Position numbers and translations under genes: made by a program. The notes under the pieces were generated by a model. It was not told the origin of the DNA, searched no databases, and saw only the letters and a program-made list of their open reading frames with translations. 64,000 bases of DNA from Hahella sp. HNIBRBA332 (lineage in GTDB: Bacteria; Pseudomonadota; Gammaproteobacteria; Pseudomonadales; Oleiphilaceae): positions 6,947,001 through 7,011,000 of the forward strand of contig NZ_CP132203.1 in the NCBI RefSeq assembly GCF_030719035.1. Reading direction: 5' to 3'. Below, one piece after another: positions 26,559 to 35,548 of the stretch. Position 1 is the first letter of the stretch, and the number at the start of each line of letters is the position of its first letter.

Positions 26559-27179
26559 TTAACTCGTGCTCAGCATATCGGTCAGCCTCCTTTTGAATGT
26601 TTCCAGATTCCATTCACACCAAATGCCGTTCTGTCTGTAGACCCCATTGACGCAGGCCATCAGAGCGTTGGAAAGGGGCGGGGGCTGAGTCATGCGCTCG
26701 TCCGCCGTCATCATCAGTTTGTTGGGAAAACGACGCACTTTAATGGCGAAGGATTCCTGTCCCTGATCGAAATACAACAGATAAGAGGGGCTGGCCCGCT
26801 GCACGACTTTGCGTTGCGGCGCGACGGCTTCCGCGTCTTCGCGCAGGCCGAAAAATATCTCCAGGTCGACAACCGGCGTTACCTGACTGCGGACATTCAC
26901 GAAACCGCTCAACCACTTGGGAGCGTAGGGGACCGGGCAGATTTCCGGGGACTCCAGCAGCTCCTTGTAGCAGTCCTCGCGAATCAGCAGGCCCAGGTTG
27001 CCCTGATCAGCTGTTTCCGCGTCGGCTTCCTTCACGGCCAGCCGCAGGGCGAACCATGCGGTGGCCTGGTTTTCGCGGACTTCCTCCCGGGTTTCCGCGT
27101 TAATTTGCCGGAGCAGGGCGAATGCTTCGGAAGGCCGTAGTATTCGCTTGCTCTCTACCGGGATTGACACGCTGTTCAT
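26559..27179 (-). CDS. CheW-like coupling protein
   Basis: A 206-residue CheW-like protein: LGLLIREDCYKELLESPEIC, VPYAPKWLSGFVNVRSQVTPV (a variant of the family's GxxNxRG region) and VVDLEIFFGL. It is longer than classical CheW at both ends. It lies 28 bp after the small response regulator gene. It should link the MCP to the CheA hybrid. A 178-bp spacer separates it from the binding-protein gene. Confidence 0.85.
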   Translation of the reverse strand: MNSVSIPVESKRILRPSEAFALLRQINAETREEVRENQATAWFALRLAVKEADAETADQGNLGLLIREDCYKELLESPEICPVPYAPKWLSGFVNVRSQVTPVVDLEIFFGLREDAEAVAPQRKVVQRASPSYLLYFDQGQESFAIKVRRFPNKLMMTADERMTQPPPLSNALMACVNGVYRQNGIWCEWNLETFKRRLTDMLSTS

Positions 27180-27207
27180 GGCGTCTCACCTCGTCCCTGA
27201 ATCGGCT

Positions 27208-27570
27208 TCAGGCATAGCTGTGGAGTTGACTGATGATTTCTTCATTTTTGTAAGGCTTGGACACCAACGCCTTGGCGCCCTGCTTGGCCGCCCAGATGTG
27301 GTCCACCTTCTGGTTCTTGCTGGAGACGAACACCACGGGGATCTTGGACAGCTCAGGGTCCTGGGCGATCTCCCGACAGGTGCTGAAGCCATCCATGTCA
27401 CCCATGATGATGTCCATCAGAATCAGGCTGGGCTTTTCTTTGCGCGCCTTGCTGATGGCTTCTTCGCCGGAACGGGCGGTCACCGTTTGATAGGCGGCGC
27501 CGGAGACGATCTGCTCCAGATGTTTCAGATCGGTTTCGCTGTCATCGACGATAAGTATTTTCTTGTTCAT
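27208..27570 (-). CDS. Single-domain response regulator (PilH/CheY-like)
   Basis: A 120-residue receiver domain with nothing else: ILIVDDSETD at the acid pocket, phospho-acceptor D53 (LMDIIMGDMDG), conserved S in VFVSSKN and lysine in VSKPYKNEE. It follows the preceding regulator by 3 bp. It is likely an output or phosphate-sink partner of the CheA hybrid, in the manner of PilG/PilH. Confidence 0.92.
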   Translation of the reverse strand: MNKKILIVDDSETDLKHLEQIVSGAAYQTVTARSGEEAISKARKEKPSLILMDIIMGDMDGFSTCREIAQDPELSKIPVVFVSSKNQKVDHIWAAKQGAKALVSKPYKNEEIISQLHSYA

Positions 27571-27573
27571 AGG

Positions 27574-28335
27574 TTATCTCCCTAGAGCTGCTAATTGTGG
27601 AAATATGAGCGTTTCCGTTTTGGTTGCGCCGAGATAGCGGCGTACGACTTCCGCCAGTTCCCGGTCTTCCGGGGGCTTGGTGATATAACCGTCACACCCG
27701 GACATTTTTGCTTTGACGCGGTTTAACGTGGATGATTTGCTGGTCAGCATCACCACTTTGGTTTTCACTTGTTGCTTGATTGAGCGGCAAGCCTGATAAC
27801 CATCCATGCCAGGCATCATCACATCCATGAACACCAGGTCGTAGCGGCAGTCACGCACTTTCAGCAGCGCTTCCTCTCCGCTTTCCGCCACATCCACGCC
27901 AGCTTCGAAATCCAGGATTTCGTGCAACTTCTGTTTCATGAAGGTGCGCACCGGCAAGTTGTCGTCGACAACGAGAATGTTCTTTACGTGGGTCTTCGCT
28001 TCTTGTTGGTCCGATTGCGTGGCCTGCTGCAATGCTTCGCGCAGGCGACGAAAAATCAGAGGGCGAGTCAGGTGAATTGCGTCGTCGTCAACAGGCTGTT
28101 TGCTACGGCTGATGACGATGGTCTTTTCGAAATGGGAGGCGGCCTTCATTCTTTGCCAAAGGCTGCGGCTTTCTGGCTTATCAACATCCACCAGTAGAAT
28201 CTGACCTTCCATGGTGCCTGGCTCGCTGGCCAGCTGGAAGTTTCCGAACCAGGTTTCGTCCAGATGAGACAGGTTCCGAAGCAGGACCAAGTCTTTCTCC
28301 ATTAGCCCCACATGCGAAATAATAATCTTGTCCAT
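27574..28335 (-). CDS. Response regulator with N-terminal pseudo-receiver
   Basis: First gene of the chemosensory operon, 253 residues. The C-terminal half is an intact receiver (ILVVDDNLPVR, D171 in FMDVMMPGMDG, TSKS, ITKPPEDREL). Residues 1-110 have a receiver-like layout (GQILLVDVDKPESRSLWQRM, TIVISRSKQ) but lack the acidic pocket, so they look like a degenerate receiver that may serve for partner binding. No DNA-binding or enzymatic output domain is present. Confidence 0.87.
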   Translation of the reverse strand: MDKIIISHVGLMEKDLVLLRNLSHLDETWFGNFQLASEPGTMEGQILLVDVDKPESRSLWQRMKAASHFEKTIVISRSKQPVDDDAIHLTRPLIFRRLREALQQATQSDQQEAKTHVKNILVVDDNLPVRTFMKQKLHEILDFEAGVDVAESGEEALLKVRDCRYDLVFMDVMMPGMDGYQACRSIKQQVKTKVVMLTSKSSTLNRVKAKMSGCDGYITKPPEDRELAEVVRRYLGATKTETLIFPQLAALGR

Positions 28336-28436
28336 GAAACCCTCTCCTCGACCTTGCGGCCTTTCCTTTGGGTCTGATTACGAAACGACTAAGTGAACTG
28401 CTCCGATGTGATTAAAAACTAATCACTGTTGCCTGG

Positions 28437-28465
28437 ATTATTGGAATGAATGTTAAATTTGTCAA
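28437..28465 (-). promoter_or_regulatory. Sigma-70 promoter of chemosensory operon
   Basis: On the - strand TTGACA (28460-28465) is followed after exactly 17 bp by AATAAT (28437-28442), five of six matches to the -10 consensus. Transcription would begin near 28430, about 95 bp before the first response regulator start. Confidence 0.7.
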
Positions 28466-28855
28466 AAACATGCTCGTAAACAATGGTAATAAACGTCGAT
28501 AAATTGACGTTTCAATTCGCGGTTCCCGTTGCGCGATGTAATTGGAGAGGGAAAATTGTTACGAATGGTGAAAGCGTGTCCCTATTCACGTTCGCGCCTA
28601 ACTTGTTGTTTTACTGGAAGTCATGGAAACTGGGGTTAATAACGGGTGAGATATCGCCGCAATTCGCCGTACATTGCGGTGAAAAACTTTGCAAAATTAA
28701 ATATGCGTTTGCGCCTGAAAATGAGGCTTGGAAGTAGGTCTTAGTCGGCTTTCGAGTGCGCGCAATCATGCTGTTTCGAACGTTGAAGACGTCTGAAAGA
28801 ACATTTGCGAAAAGAACCCGCAGAGATCAGAAAGGCGGGAGGATAACATTGAGGT

Positions 28856-28883
28856 GTTAAAAAGGAGGCTCAAGGCCTCCTTT
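28856..28883 (-). terminator. Terminator of the alkaline phosphatase gene
   Basis: AAAGGAGGC (28861-28869) and GCCTCCTTT (28875-28883) form a perfect 9-bp stem with a 5-base loop. Read on the - strand it continues into TTTTTAAC, a good T tract, 34 bp after the phosphatase stop. Confidence 0.8.
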
Positions 28884-28916
28884 TATAATTATCGGCTTAT
28901 TATTCCGTGGAACGGA

Positions 28917-30530
28917 TTAATGAATGGCGCTCTTGGCCAGTTGTCCGATATCAGTATGGTGCAGCATCTTGGAGAAACCCTCCGTCGCGCTGGCGGGACC
29001 AAACGCCACAACCGGCACAGGCGTGCTGGTGTGAGTGCCGGTAGCCCAGACGATGTTCTGGCTTTCGGCCATGGCGCGACCCAACAGGTCGTGGCGCACT
29101 TCCTGGCCGTACACGTAGAACGACTTGAAGTCATTCACTTTCGGGAACATCTTGGCGCTCAGGTAATCGTGGCCGTCAACCTGAAAGTAGTTAGGCTCTT
29201 GCTCCAGAACCGCTTTGGCCTGCTCCAGGGTGATGGGGAAGGCGTTGTTAGCGTTCACAAGCTTCATCAGTGCTTCCGGGGATTGTTTGTCGCCGTCGTA
29301 CTGAGCGAACAGGTCCGGGAAGCTCATTTTTTGCTGGTACAGCTTGCTCAGGGTCTCGAACGAACCAAAGTTGAAGTTAGGCGCGTAGGCCGCCTCTTTG
29401 AACGCTTCGCCGTTCAGCGGTTCGCCTTCAGGGATGTCGGAACGCGAGTAGCTGAAGCCAAAGCCGCCGGTTTCATGGTCGGCGGTGATGATGACCAAGG
29501 TGTCCTGACGGTTCTTCACCCACTCGTAAACGTAGTTGATGGTTTCGTCGAACTTGAGCATCTCATGCAGCATGGTGCCTGCGTCGTTGTCGTGGCCCGC
29601 CCAGTCGATCTGGCCGCCTTCGATCATCAGGAAGAATCCCTTTTCGTTACGGGACAGAATGTCCAGCGCCTTCATGGTCATTTCTTTCAGTGACGGTTCG
29701 GTGCGCTTGGGATCGTCTTTGCTGTGTGTGTAACGGATGCCGTTCATCATGCCGGAGTAGTTGAACAGGCCCAACAGCTTATCGCCCTTGGCGGCGTCTA
29801 GCTGATGACGGTTGAACGCCAGCTGATATCCCATTGAGTCAGCTTCCGCCAGCAGGTTTTTGTCGTCTTTACGCTTGGACTTCAACTGCACGGCGCCTTC
29901 GGTTTGCTTCTCCAATTGGTGGTACAGCTCGCCTTTGTCGTTCACGGACTTGGGCAGCCAGTGACGCAGTCCGCCGGACAGCATGACGTCCACCTGGTTG
30001 GCCAACATATCTTCCGCGATCTGGTTTTCCATGGAGCGATGCGCGCGGTGAGCGGCGAAAGACGCAGGCGTGGCGTGAGTCAGACGGGTGTCGGAAACCA
30101 AGCCGGTGGATTTACCCATACGCTTGGCTTTCTCCAGTACGGTTTCAACATGGTTACCCACTTTGTCTACGCCGATGACTTCGGATGGCGCAGGTTCGCC
30201 AGTCGCCAATTGCGTGGCGGAACAGGCGGAGTCGACAACCAGATTATAAGCGGGAGTGTGGCGGGACAGACCCAGGACGCCGGCGCCCATGAACTTCTGC
30301 ATGCCGGTGAGCTGACCGTGGTAAATGGAATCAGGCGCATTGACGGCGTATTCGTGCAGCAATCCGATCTGCTGCGGCCCCATGCCGTCGCCGATCATCA
30401 TGATCACGTTTTTAACTTCCGGTTCCTTGGCGGTGGTTTTTTTGTCCATGGTGGACTGACATCCCGCCATCAAGGCCGAAATTGCTGCTGCGCTGGCCAA
30501 TAGTTTCCAAGAATGTATTCTTCTTAGCAT
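28917..30530 (-). CDS. Alkaline phosphatase, lipoprotein form
   Basis: Hydrolyses phosphate monoesters in the periplasm or at the outer membrane. The 537-residue protein has a lipobox ending at C24 (LMAGC). Zinc/magnesium site residues include D48 (MMIGDGMG). The nucleophile is S101 in VVDSACSATQLATG. Metal ligands appear in MIEGGQIDWAGHDND, ITADHETGGFG and WATGTHTSTPVPVVAFGP. It belongs to the PhoA superfamily. No Pho box is obvious upstream, so phosphate control cannot be shown. It is monocistronic. Confidence 0.93.
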   Translation of the reverse strand: MLRRIHSWKLLASAAAISALMAGCQSTMDKKTTAKEPEVKNVIMMIGDGMGPQQIGLLHEYAVNAPDSIYHGQLTGMQKFMGAGVLGLSRHTPAYNLVVDSACSATQLATGEPAPSEVIGVDKVGNHVETVLEKAKRMGKSTGLVSDTRLTHATPASFAAHRAHRSMENQIAEDMLANQVDVMLSGGLRHWLPKSVNDKGELYHQLEKQTEGAVQLKSKRKDDKNLLAEADSMGYQLAFNRHQLDAAKGDKLLGLFNYSGMMNGIRYTHSKDDPKRTEPSLKEMTMKALDILSRNEKGFFLMIEGGQIDWAGHDNDAGTMLHEMLKFDETINYVYEWVKNRQDTLVIITADHETGGFGFSYSRSDIPEGEPLNGEAFKEAAYAPNFNFGSFETLSKLYQQKMSFPDLFAQYDGDKQSPEALMKLVNANNAFPITLEQAKAVLEQEPNYFQVDGHDYLSAKMFPKVNDFKSFYVYGQEVRHDLLGRAMAESQNIVWATGTHTSTPVPVVAFGPASATEGFSKMLHHTDIGQLAKSAIH

Positions 30531-30694
30531 AGACTTCCTTATTGCATAGTCGATTGATGTGATAATGGAGCTTGCGCCCCTTTAGTCAGGCGTTTTTGTT
30601 GTTATCGCCCAATTCTTTTGATCCGGTCACAGCATACCCACGCCGGGACGACACTTTCCCTGTCGGAACCAGCGTGAGTCGATCGGGTTCTTTG

Positions 30695-31483
30695 TTATTT
30701 CAGATACTTGGCCGTCAGCGCGCTCATATACTCAGGGTCATCCCGCAGACGCGAAATCTCTTTCCAGATGGCGGTTTGTTCTGCGGTGGTGAGGGGCGAG
30801 CCTTTGGCGAAAGTAAGATGGTAGGATTTACTGCTGAGGGGGTTGAGGTCGGATTTCAGTTTGGTTTTGTATTCCGCCTGCCGCATCAGGTGTTGGTAAA
30901 CTTCCGGGGTGGTGATCACCGAACCGCTCCCCAGCTTGGCCAGCTTTTCGATGTTGCGCAGTTCTCCGGTCTGGCTCTCATATATGCGCCGGTTGGACTC
31001 CCGCAGCGTACTGACGATGGAGTAACCGCGGGCGACGCGCACCGGCTCCGGCAGCGTGTTGAGATCGCCCTTGTATTCGTATTTGGCGTCGCTGGACACC
31101 ACGACAATATATTCCACTTGCGCTACCCGCGAGGCGGAGCGCTGCGCGGTGGCGGCGTCGGCGGGGTAGTTCATATATTCCGCGCGCTCTTTTTTGTAAG
31201 AGGCGGTGACGACGCCGTGCACCAGGTTGCCACGGGCGGAATCCAGACACTCCTGCCACAGCATAGGTTTGAATTCGACTTTATAGCCCAGGCTTTCGGC
31301 GGCTTTTTTCACGATGTCTACATGCATGCCTGCGGCTTCGCCTTGCTCGTCTACGTAGGTGAATGGGTACCAGTAGTTGTTGTCGCTACAGAAGACGATA
31401 TCTGTTTGCGCGGCGGCGAGATTGGAAAGGAAGAGAGTAGTAAGAAAAAGCGCCAGCGCTCTGAAGGCATTGTATGTCGACAT
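30695..31483 (-). CDS. Orphan family-3 solute-binding protein
   Basis: A 262-residue periplasmic protein with a signal peptide (cleavage near NLAAA-QT, residue 25). It has the amino-acid-type binding fold: DNNYWYPFTYVDEQGEAAGM and HVDIVKKAAESLGYKVEF at the start and YHLTFAKGSPLT near the end. No permease, ATPase, GGDEF or kinase partner is adjacent, so ligand and partner are unknown. It may feed a transporter encoded elsewhere. Confidence 0.8.
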   Translation of the reverse strand: MSTYNAFRALALFLTTLFLSNLAAAQTDIVFCSDNNYWYPFTYVDEQGEAAGMHVDIVKKAAESLGYKVEFKPMLWQECLDSARGNLVHGVVTASYKKERAEYMNYPADAATAQRSASRVAQVEYIVVVSSDAKYEYKGDLNTLPEPVRVARGYSIVSTLRESNRRIYESQTGELRNIEKLAKLGSGSVITTPEVYQHLMRQAEYKTKLKSDLNPLSSKSYHLTFAKGSPLTTAEQTAIWKEISRLRDDPEYMSALTAKYLK

Positions 31484-31819
31484 ATGTTTTCCTTATGGGA
31501 AAGTGAATACAGATTGTGTCTTAGCAGGCTCTGTTTTGAGATCTGATTATTATTCTGCACATACGCTGATTTTATTATTTATTTCGACATGTTAGCTGAT
31601 GTAGGTCTAATGGCAAGGGCTTGTTGGGGATAAGTTACACAGTGTTACCTTGAATGAAATACATGGGGTGGACGTTAGATTTTCGCCGCGGGGGCGACAG
31701 GGCGCTTCTGGTTAGGGCGTCGCGGGGAAGATGCTTGCTGGCGGGAATTTTGAAAAGCGTTGGTAAAGTCGCGAGAATAGGAGGCTTGTCTGACATTCTA
31801 TTTCGGGACTTCGCGTTAT
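31484..31819. other. Divergent intergenic region
   Basis: These 336 bp separate the divergent solute-binding protein and VOC genes. They are AT-rich near 31500-31650 and G+C-rich after. I see no RNA gene, no sigma-54 element and no convincing small gene. Confidence 0.5.
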
Positions 31820-32206
31820 ATGAAACTCACCGCCATTCATCATGCCGCTATTATTTGTTCGGACTATGCGGCGTCAAAACGCTTTTATGCGGAAGTGCTG
31901 GGGCTGAAAATCCTGGCTGAGAATTTTCGCGCGCAACGAAATTCATACAAATTGGACCTGCAACTGCCGGACGGTTCTCAGGTTGAACTATTCTCCTTTC
32001 CTGATGCGCCGCCTCGTCCCAGCTATCCCGAAGCGCGTGGATTGCGCCATCTGGCCTTTGTCACGCCGTCGGTAGAGGAAGCCAAGGCGTATCTGGAATC
32101 CCAAGGCGTGGCGGTGGAGGATATCCGAGTGGATGAATACACCGGTAAGCGCTTCACTTTTTTTGCAGACCCGGATGATCTGCCGCTGGAGTTATATGAG
32201 GCGTAA
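31820..32206 (+). CDS. VOC family (glyoxalase-like) protein
   Basis: A 128-residue single-unit vicinal-oxygen-chelate protein of the SMU1112c/YaeR type: LTAIHHAAIICSDYAASKRF then YAEVLGLKIL, QVELFSFPDAPPRPSYPEAR and GLRHLAFVT. The end is TFFADPDDLPLELYEA. Histidines near the start and in GLRHLAF and glutamates in QVELF and LELYE fit the metal site. The substrate is unknown. Confidence 0.88.
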   Translation: MKLTAIHHAAIICSDYAASKRFYAEVLGLKILAENFRAQRNSYKLDLQLPDGSQVELFSFPDAPPRPSYPEARGLRHLAFVTPSVEEAKAYLESQGVAVEDIRVDEYTGKRFTFFADPDDLPLELYEA

Positions 32207-32250
32207 GGCGGCTTGGAGATGGAAAGTAGACAAGTCAGGTTCGCGGCAGG

Positions 32251-32276
32251 TTAAAAAAGGGAGCGCTAAGGCTCCC
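32251..32276 (-). terminator. Terminator of the nir-nitrate reductase operon
   Basis: GGGAGC (32259-32264) and GCTCCC (32271-32276) form a 6-bp stem. On the - strand it is followed by TTTTTTAA (32251-32258). It lies about 115 bp after the nitrate reductase stop. Confidence 0.65.
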
Positions 32277-32389
32277 AAACGCAGAGGAGCAAGGGTCGTT
32301 GCTTTTGCTTCTCCTCAACCGGGGCGAGGATTTCTCCTCAAACTAAATTTCTCTTCCAACGATTGCGACGTCCACCCGGATGAACTCCG

Positions 32390-35059
32390 CTACAGCAGCT
32401 TTTGCAGCTCCGGGATACAGGAGCCGCAGTTAGTGCCGGCGTTCAGGCATTGGCCAATGGCTTCCACCGTTTGCAGCCCCTTTTCCCGAATCGTCTGACG
32501 CAGGGTATTTTCTCCTACGCCGAAGCAGGCGCAAATGGTGCGGCCAGCCTGGGGGGCGTCGGAGCGAGGAACACCGGCGAGCAGGCCGAGGCGGTCATTG
32601 TGGGTCAGTGCATCCAGATCGAACAAGCTCGCCAACCAGGAGCGTTCAGGCAAATCTGGCGTAGGACCGATAAACAGACACGCTGTCAGACGGTCGCCAG
32701 TAAAGCAGGCGCTGCGATATTTGCCCGTCGCGCAGTCCTGATACTCCAGCCACTCGTTCTCACTCTGTTCCGACGGACTCAGCAGGGCGCGCGCCCATTG
32801 GTTCCAGTCCTCAATGGGCGCAGTCCCTGCGATCTCATAACGGTAGAAGCGGGCTCCGCGGATTTTGGTCCAGTAGGGCGCGCCTTCCAGGTTTATTTCT
32901 TCCCGGGAGAAAATAAAGCCGTGCCAGGCCGCTTCAAAGCGCTCCGCTGTTACGGGGGTATGTTTACTCTCGGGCTGTCCGGAATGAGGGTCGGTCACAG
33001 GGTTGACCAAGGCGCCGACCCGTCCCGCCGCACTGTATTGCGCCGTCCAATGCATGGGGACGAACAGTTGTCCGGGTTGTTGCTCGTCCGTCAGGTCGGC
33101 TCTGGCGATGAGAGCGCCATAATGGGAGCGGAGTCTGACCAGATCATTTTGCTCGATTCCAAGCCGCTGTGCGTCCTGCGGATGCATGGCGCAATAAGGC
33201 TCGCCCAGGTGAGCGTTCAGTTGCGGCGCCAGGGCGGTGCGGGTCATGGTGTGCCATTGATCGCGAATACGGCCGGTGTTGAGTGCGAAAGGCAGGCGCT
33301 CATCCCGTTTTCCCTGCGGCGACTGTGGCGTAATCGGCAGCAGGAGCGCCTTGTGATTCGGATTAAAATAACCGCCGTCCTGAAACAATCTGGCGGCGCC
33401 ATGGGGCGTGGCGGCGTTAACCGGCCACTGTATCGGTTCTAGCGCGTCATAAGCGGCGTCAGTCAGAGTTTCCAACGCGGAGATATCAAAAGCGCGTTGT
33501 GTTTGCTCTGGCGTATTTTCGAACCCGGACAAGGCGGCGTGCTCAATGAAAATATCCCGGCTGTTGCGATAATTGAAGGCGGCGCCGAAACCCATGCGTT
33601 GCGCCACCGCGCTGACAATCCACCAGTCCGCTTTAGCCTCGCCGGGAGCGGGCAGAAAGGCGCGCTGGCGGGAGATGCGCCGCTCGGAATTGGTGACGGT
33701 TCCGTCTTTTTCGCCCCAGCCGAGGGCCGGCAACAGGATGTTGGCGTATTCCGTGGTGTCGGTGCGCCGCATACAGTCGGACACGATCACTTTGTCGCAG
33801 CGGGAAAGCGCCTGGGCGACCTTGTCCGCATCCGGCATGCTGACCACAGGATTAGTGCCCATGATCCAGATGGCCTTGATGCGGCCGTCCGCCACGGCGT
33901 CGAACAGATCCACGGCTTTCAGGCCGGGCTGGCTTGCCATGCGTGTGGCGTTCCAGAAGCGGCCGACCCGTTCGATATTATCCGGGGTAAAATCCATATG
34001 CGCGGCGAGTTGATTGGCCAGCCCGCCCACTTCGCGACCGCCCATGGCGTTGGGCTGGCCGGTGAGAGAAAATGGTCCCATGCCGGGCTTGCCTATACGT
34101 CCGGTGGCCAGGTGGCAATTGATGATGGCGTTGACCTTGTCGCTGCCGCTGCTGGACTGATTGACGCCTTGGGAATAGGCCGTCACGGTTTTGGGCGTTC
34201 TACGGAACCAGTCGTAAAACGCCGCCACTTCGCCTTCTTTCAAGCCGCAATGCCGGGCCACGGAGACGATATCCGCCGTACCTTCGGCGCGGGCGGTCTT
34301 GATCGCGCGACCGAATCCCTCGGTATGTTGCTCAAGGTATTCGTAATCAAGCGCGCCCAGACGCGCCAGATAAGCCAGTAAGCCGTTAAACAGCCAGGCG
34401 TCGGTTCCCGGCTGCAGAGGTAGATGCAGGTCAGCGATGTCGCAGGTGGCGGTGCGACGGGGATCAATCACCACCACTTTCATTTGTGGGCGCTGCTGTT
34501 TGGCGGCTTTAACGCGTTGATAAAGGATCGGATGACACCAAGCAGTATTGGAGCCGGTCAGGATGATCAGGTCGGCCTGCTCCAGATCCTCGTAGCATCC
34601 CGGTACGACATCCGCGCCGAAAGCGCGTTTGTGTCCTGCCACGGATGAGGACATGCACAGACGTGAATTGGTGTCCACGTTGGCGGAGCCAAGGAAGCCT
34701 TTCATCAGCTTGTTGGCGACGTAATAGTCCTCCGTCAGCAATTGGCCGGAGAGATAGAACGCGACGGACTCGGGGCCATGTTCGCGCACGGTGGCGCTGA
34801 GAGTGGTTGCGACAAGGTCCAGCGCGGCGTCCCAGGACACGGTTTCGCCGTTGACCTCCGGCTGCAGTAAGCGGCCCTGCAAGGTCAACGTGTCCGCCAG
34901 CGCGGCGCCTTTCGAGCACAAACGTCCGAAGTTGGCGGGATGGCTGCGATCGCCGGCAATGCGGGCCTGACGCGTCGTTGAATCGATCACTTGCGCCTGA
35001 ATGCCGCAACCCACGCCGCAGTACGCGCATGTCGTGTGTAGAGTGCGATTAGAAGTCAT
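32390..35059 (-). CDS. nasA: Assimilatory nitrate reductase, molybdopterin catalytic subunit
   Basis: Reduces nitrate to nitrite in the cytoplasm for nitrogen assimilation. The 889-residue protein begins with a [4Fe-4S] site (C11, C14, C18, C48 in TCAYCGVGC and RLCSKG). It continues with the Mo-bis-MGD domains (YLSGQLLTEDYYVANKLMKG, GSNTAWCHPI, GQPNAMGGREVG). A C-terminal BFD-like [2Fe-2S] domain ends it (ICACFGVGENTLRQ, NAGTNCGSC). The naming of this subunit differs between species (nasA or nasC). It is third in the nirB-nirD operon, 99 bp after nirD. Confidence 0.93.
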   Translation of the reverse strand: MTSNRTLHTTCAYCGVGCGIQAQVIDSTTRQARIAGDRSHPANFGRLCSKGAALADTLTLQGRLLQPEVNGETVSWDAALDLVATTLSATVREHGPESVAFYLSGQLLTEDYYVANKLMKGFLGSANVDTNSRLCMSSSVAGHKRAFGADVVPGCYEDLEQADLIILTGSNTAWCHPILYQRVKAAKQQRPQMKVVVIDPRRTATCDIADLHLPLQPGTDAWLFNGLLAYLARLGALDYEYLEQHTEGFGRAIKTARAEGTADIVSVARHCGLKEGEVAAFYDWFRRTPKTVTAYSQGVNQSSSGSDKVNAIINCHLATGRIGKPGMGPFSLTGQPNAMGGREVGGLANQLAAHMDFTPDNIERVGRFWNATRMASQPGLKAVDLFDAVADGRIKAIWIMGTNPVVSMPDADKVAQALSRCDKVIVSDCMRRTDTTEYANILLPALGWGEKDGTVTNSERRISRQRAFLPAPGEAKADWWIVSAVAQRMGFGAAFNYRNSRDIFIEHAALSGFENTPEQTQRAFDISALETLTDAAYDALEPIQWPVNAATPHGAARLFQDGGYFNPNHKALLLPITPQSPQGKRDERLPFALNTGRIRDQWHTMTRTALAPQLNAHLGEPYCAMHPQDAQRLGIEQNDLVRLRSHYGALIARADLTDEQQPGQLFVPMHWTAQYSAAGRVGALVNPVTDPHSGQPESKHTPVTAERFEAAWHGFIFSREEINLEGAPYWTKIRGARFYRYEIAGTAPIEDWNQWARALLSPSEQSENEWLEYQDCATGKYRSACFTGDRLTACLFIGPTPDLPERSWLASLFDLDALTHNDRLGLLAGVPRSDAPQAGRTICACFGVGENTLRQTIREKGLQTVEAIGQCLNAGTNCGSCIPELQKLL

Positions 35060-35158
35060 AAACTCGGGCCTGATGCAAAAAGGGTGAAACGGCGAAACCG
35101 CGGCGGGGAGTGCGGTCCCGCCGTTTCAATGGGAAAAGAGTCCCCAAGCTCACCATTT

Positions 35159-35488
35159 TCAATCGCTCTCTTCCGTGGCGGTGAGGGCCACGAATATTTG
35201 CCGGCCTTCCATACGCACCTGGAAAGTTCGCGTACAGCCGGTGTCATAACCCTGGGCTTCGCCGTTCTGCAGGCTGATTACCCAGTTATGCAGCGGGCAG
35301 GTGACGTTGTCGCCGTGCACAATCCCCTGGGACAACGCGCCGCCCTTGTGCGGGCATTTGTCGCGCAGGGCGAACACTTTGTCGTCCTTGGTGCGAAACA
35401 CCGCCAGATCGCCGAAACGGGACTGCACTACGCGGGCGCCAAGACGCGGTATTTCTTCAAGACTGCCTACCTCGATCCACTGTGTCAT
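35159..35488 (-). CDS. nirD: Nitrite reductase small subunit, Rieske-like
   Basis: Small subunit of the NADH-dependent assimilatory nitrite reductase. The 109-residue protein has a Rieske-type fold. Both Rieske cysteine-histidine pairs appear present, with C-P-H in DKCPHKGGALSQG and C-P-L-H-N in VTCPLHNW, whereas the classical E. coli NirD lacks the cluster ligands. It lies 60 bp after nirB. Confidence 0.93.
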   Translation of the reverse strand: MTQWIEVGSLEEIPRLGARVVQSRFGDLAVFRTKDDKVFALRDKCPHKGGALSQGIVHGDNVTCPLHNWVISLQNGEAQGYDTGCTRTFQVRMEGRQIFVALTATEESD

Positions 35489-35548
35489 AGTTGATATCTC
35501 TTCTGTCTTACGTCTCAGGAGTTTTCAGGTTCAGTTGTCTGCGCGGTT

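Larger units (their letters stand above)
28336..28916. other. Intergenic region between chemosensory operon and phosphatase
   Basis: These 581 bp hold the promoter of the chemosensory operon at one end and the terminator of the phosphatase gene at the other. A + strand reading frame of 84 codons (28483-28737) has no recognisable product, no good ribosome binding site and atypical composition, so I do not call it a gene. The middle is otherwise unexplained. Confidence 0.6.

Noticed and set aside
28483..28737. An 84-codon frame in the 581-bp intergenic region
   Set aside because: It has no motif and no clear ribosome binding site, and it overlaps the start of the region holding the chemosensory promoter. 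I cannot support it as a gene.
30639..30676. A possible terminator after the orphan binding-protein gene
   Set aside because: CACGC/GCGTG and CGACA/TGTCG can pair, but five to six unmatched bases separate the two stems and no T tract follows.
30531..30694. A Pho box upstream of the alkaline phosphatase gene
   Set aside because: I looked for the CTGTCAT-type direct repeat and found no acceptable match.
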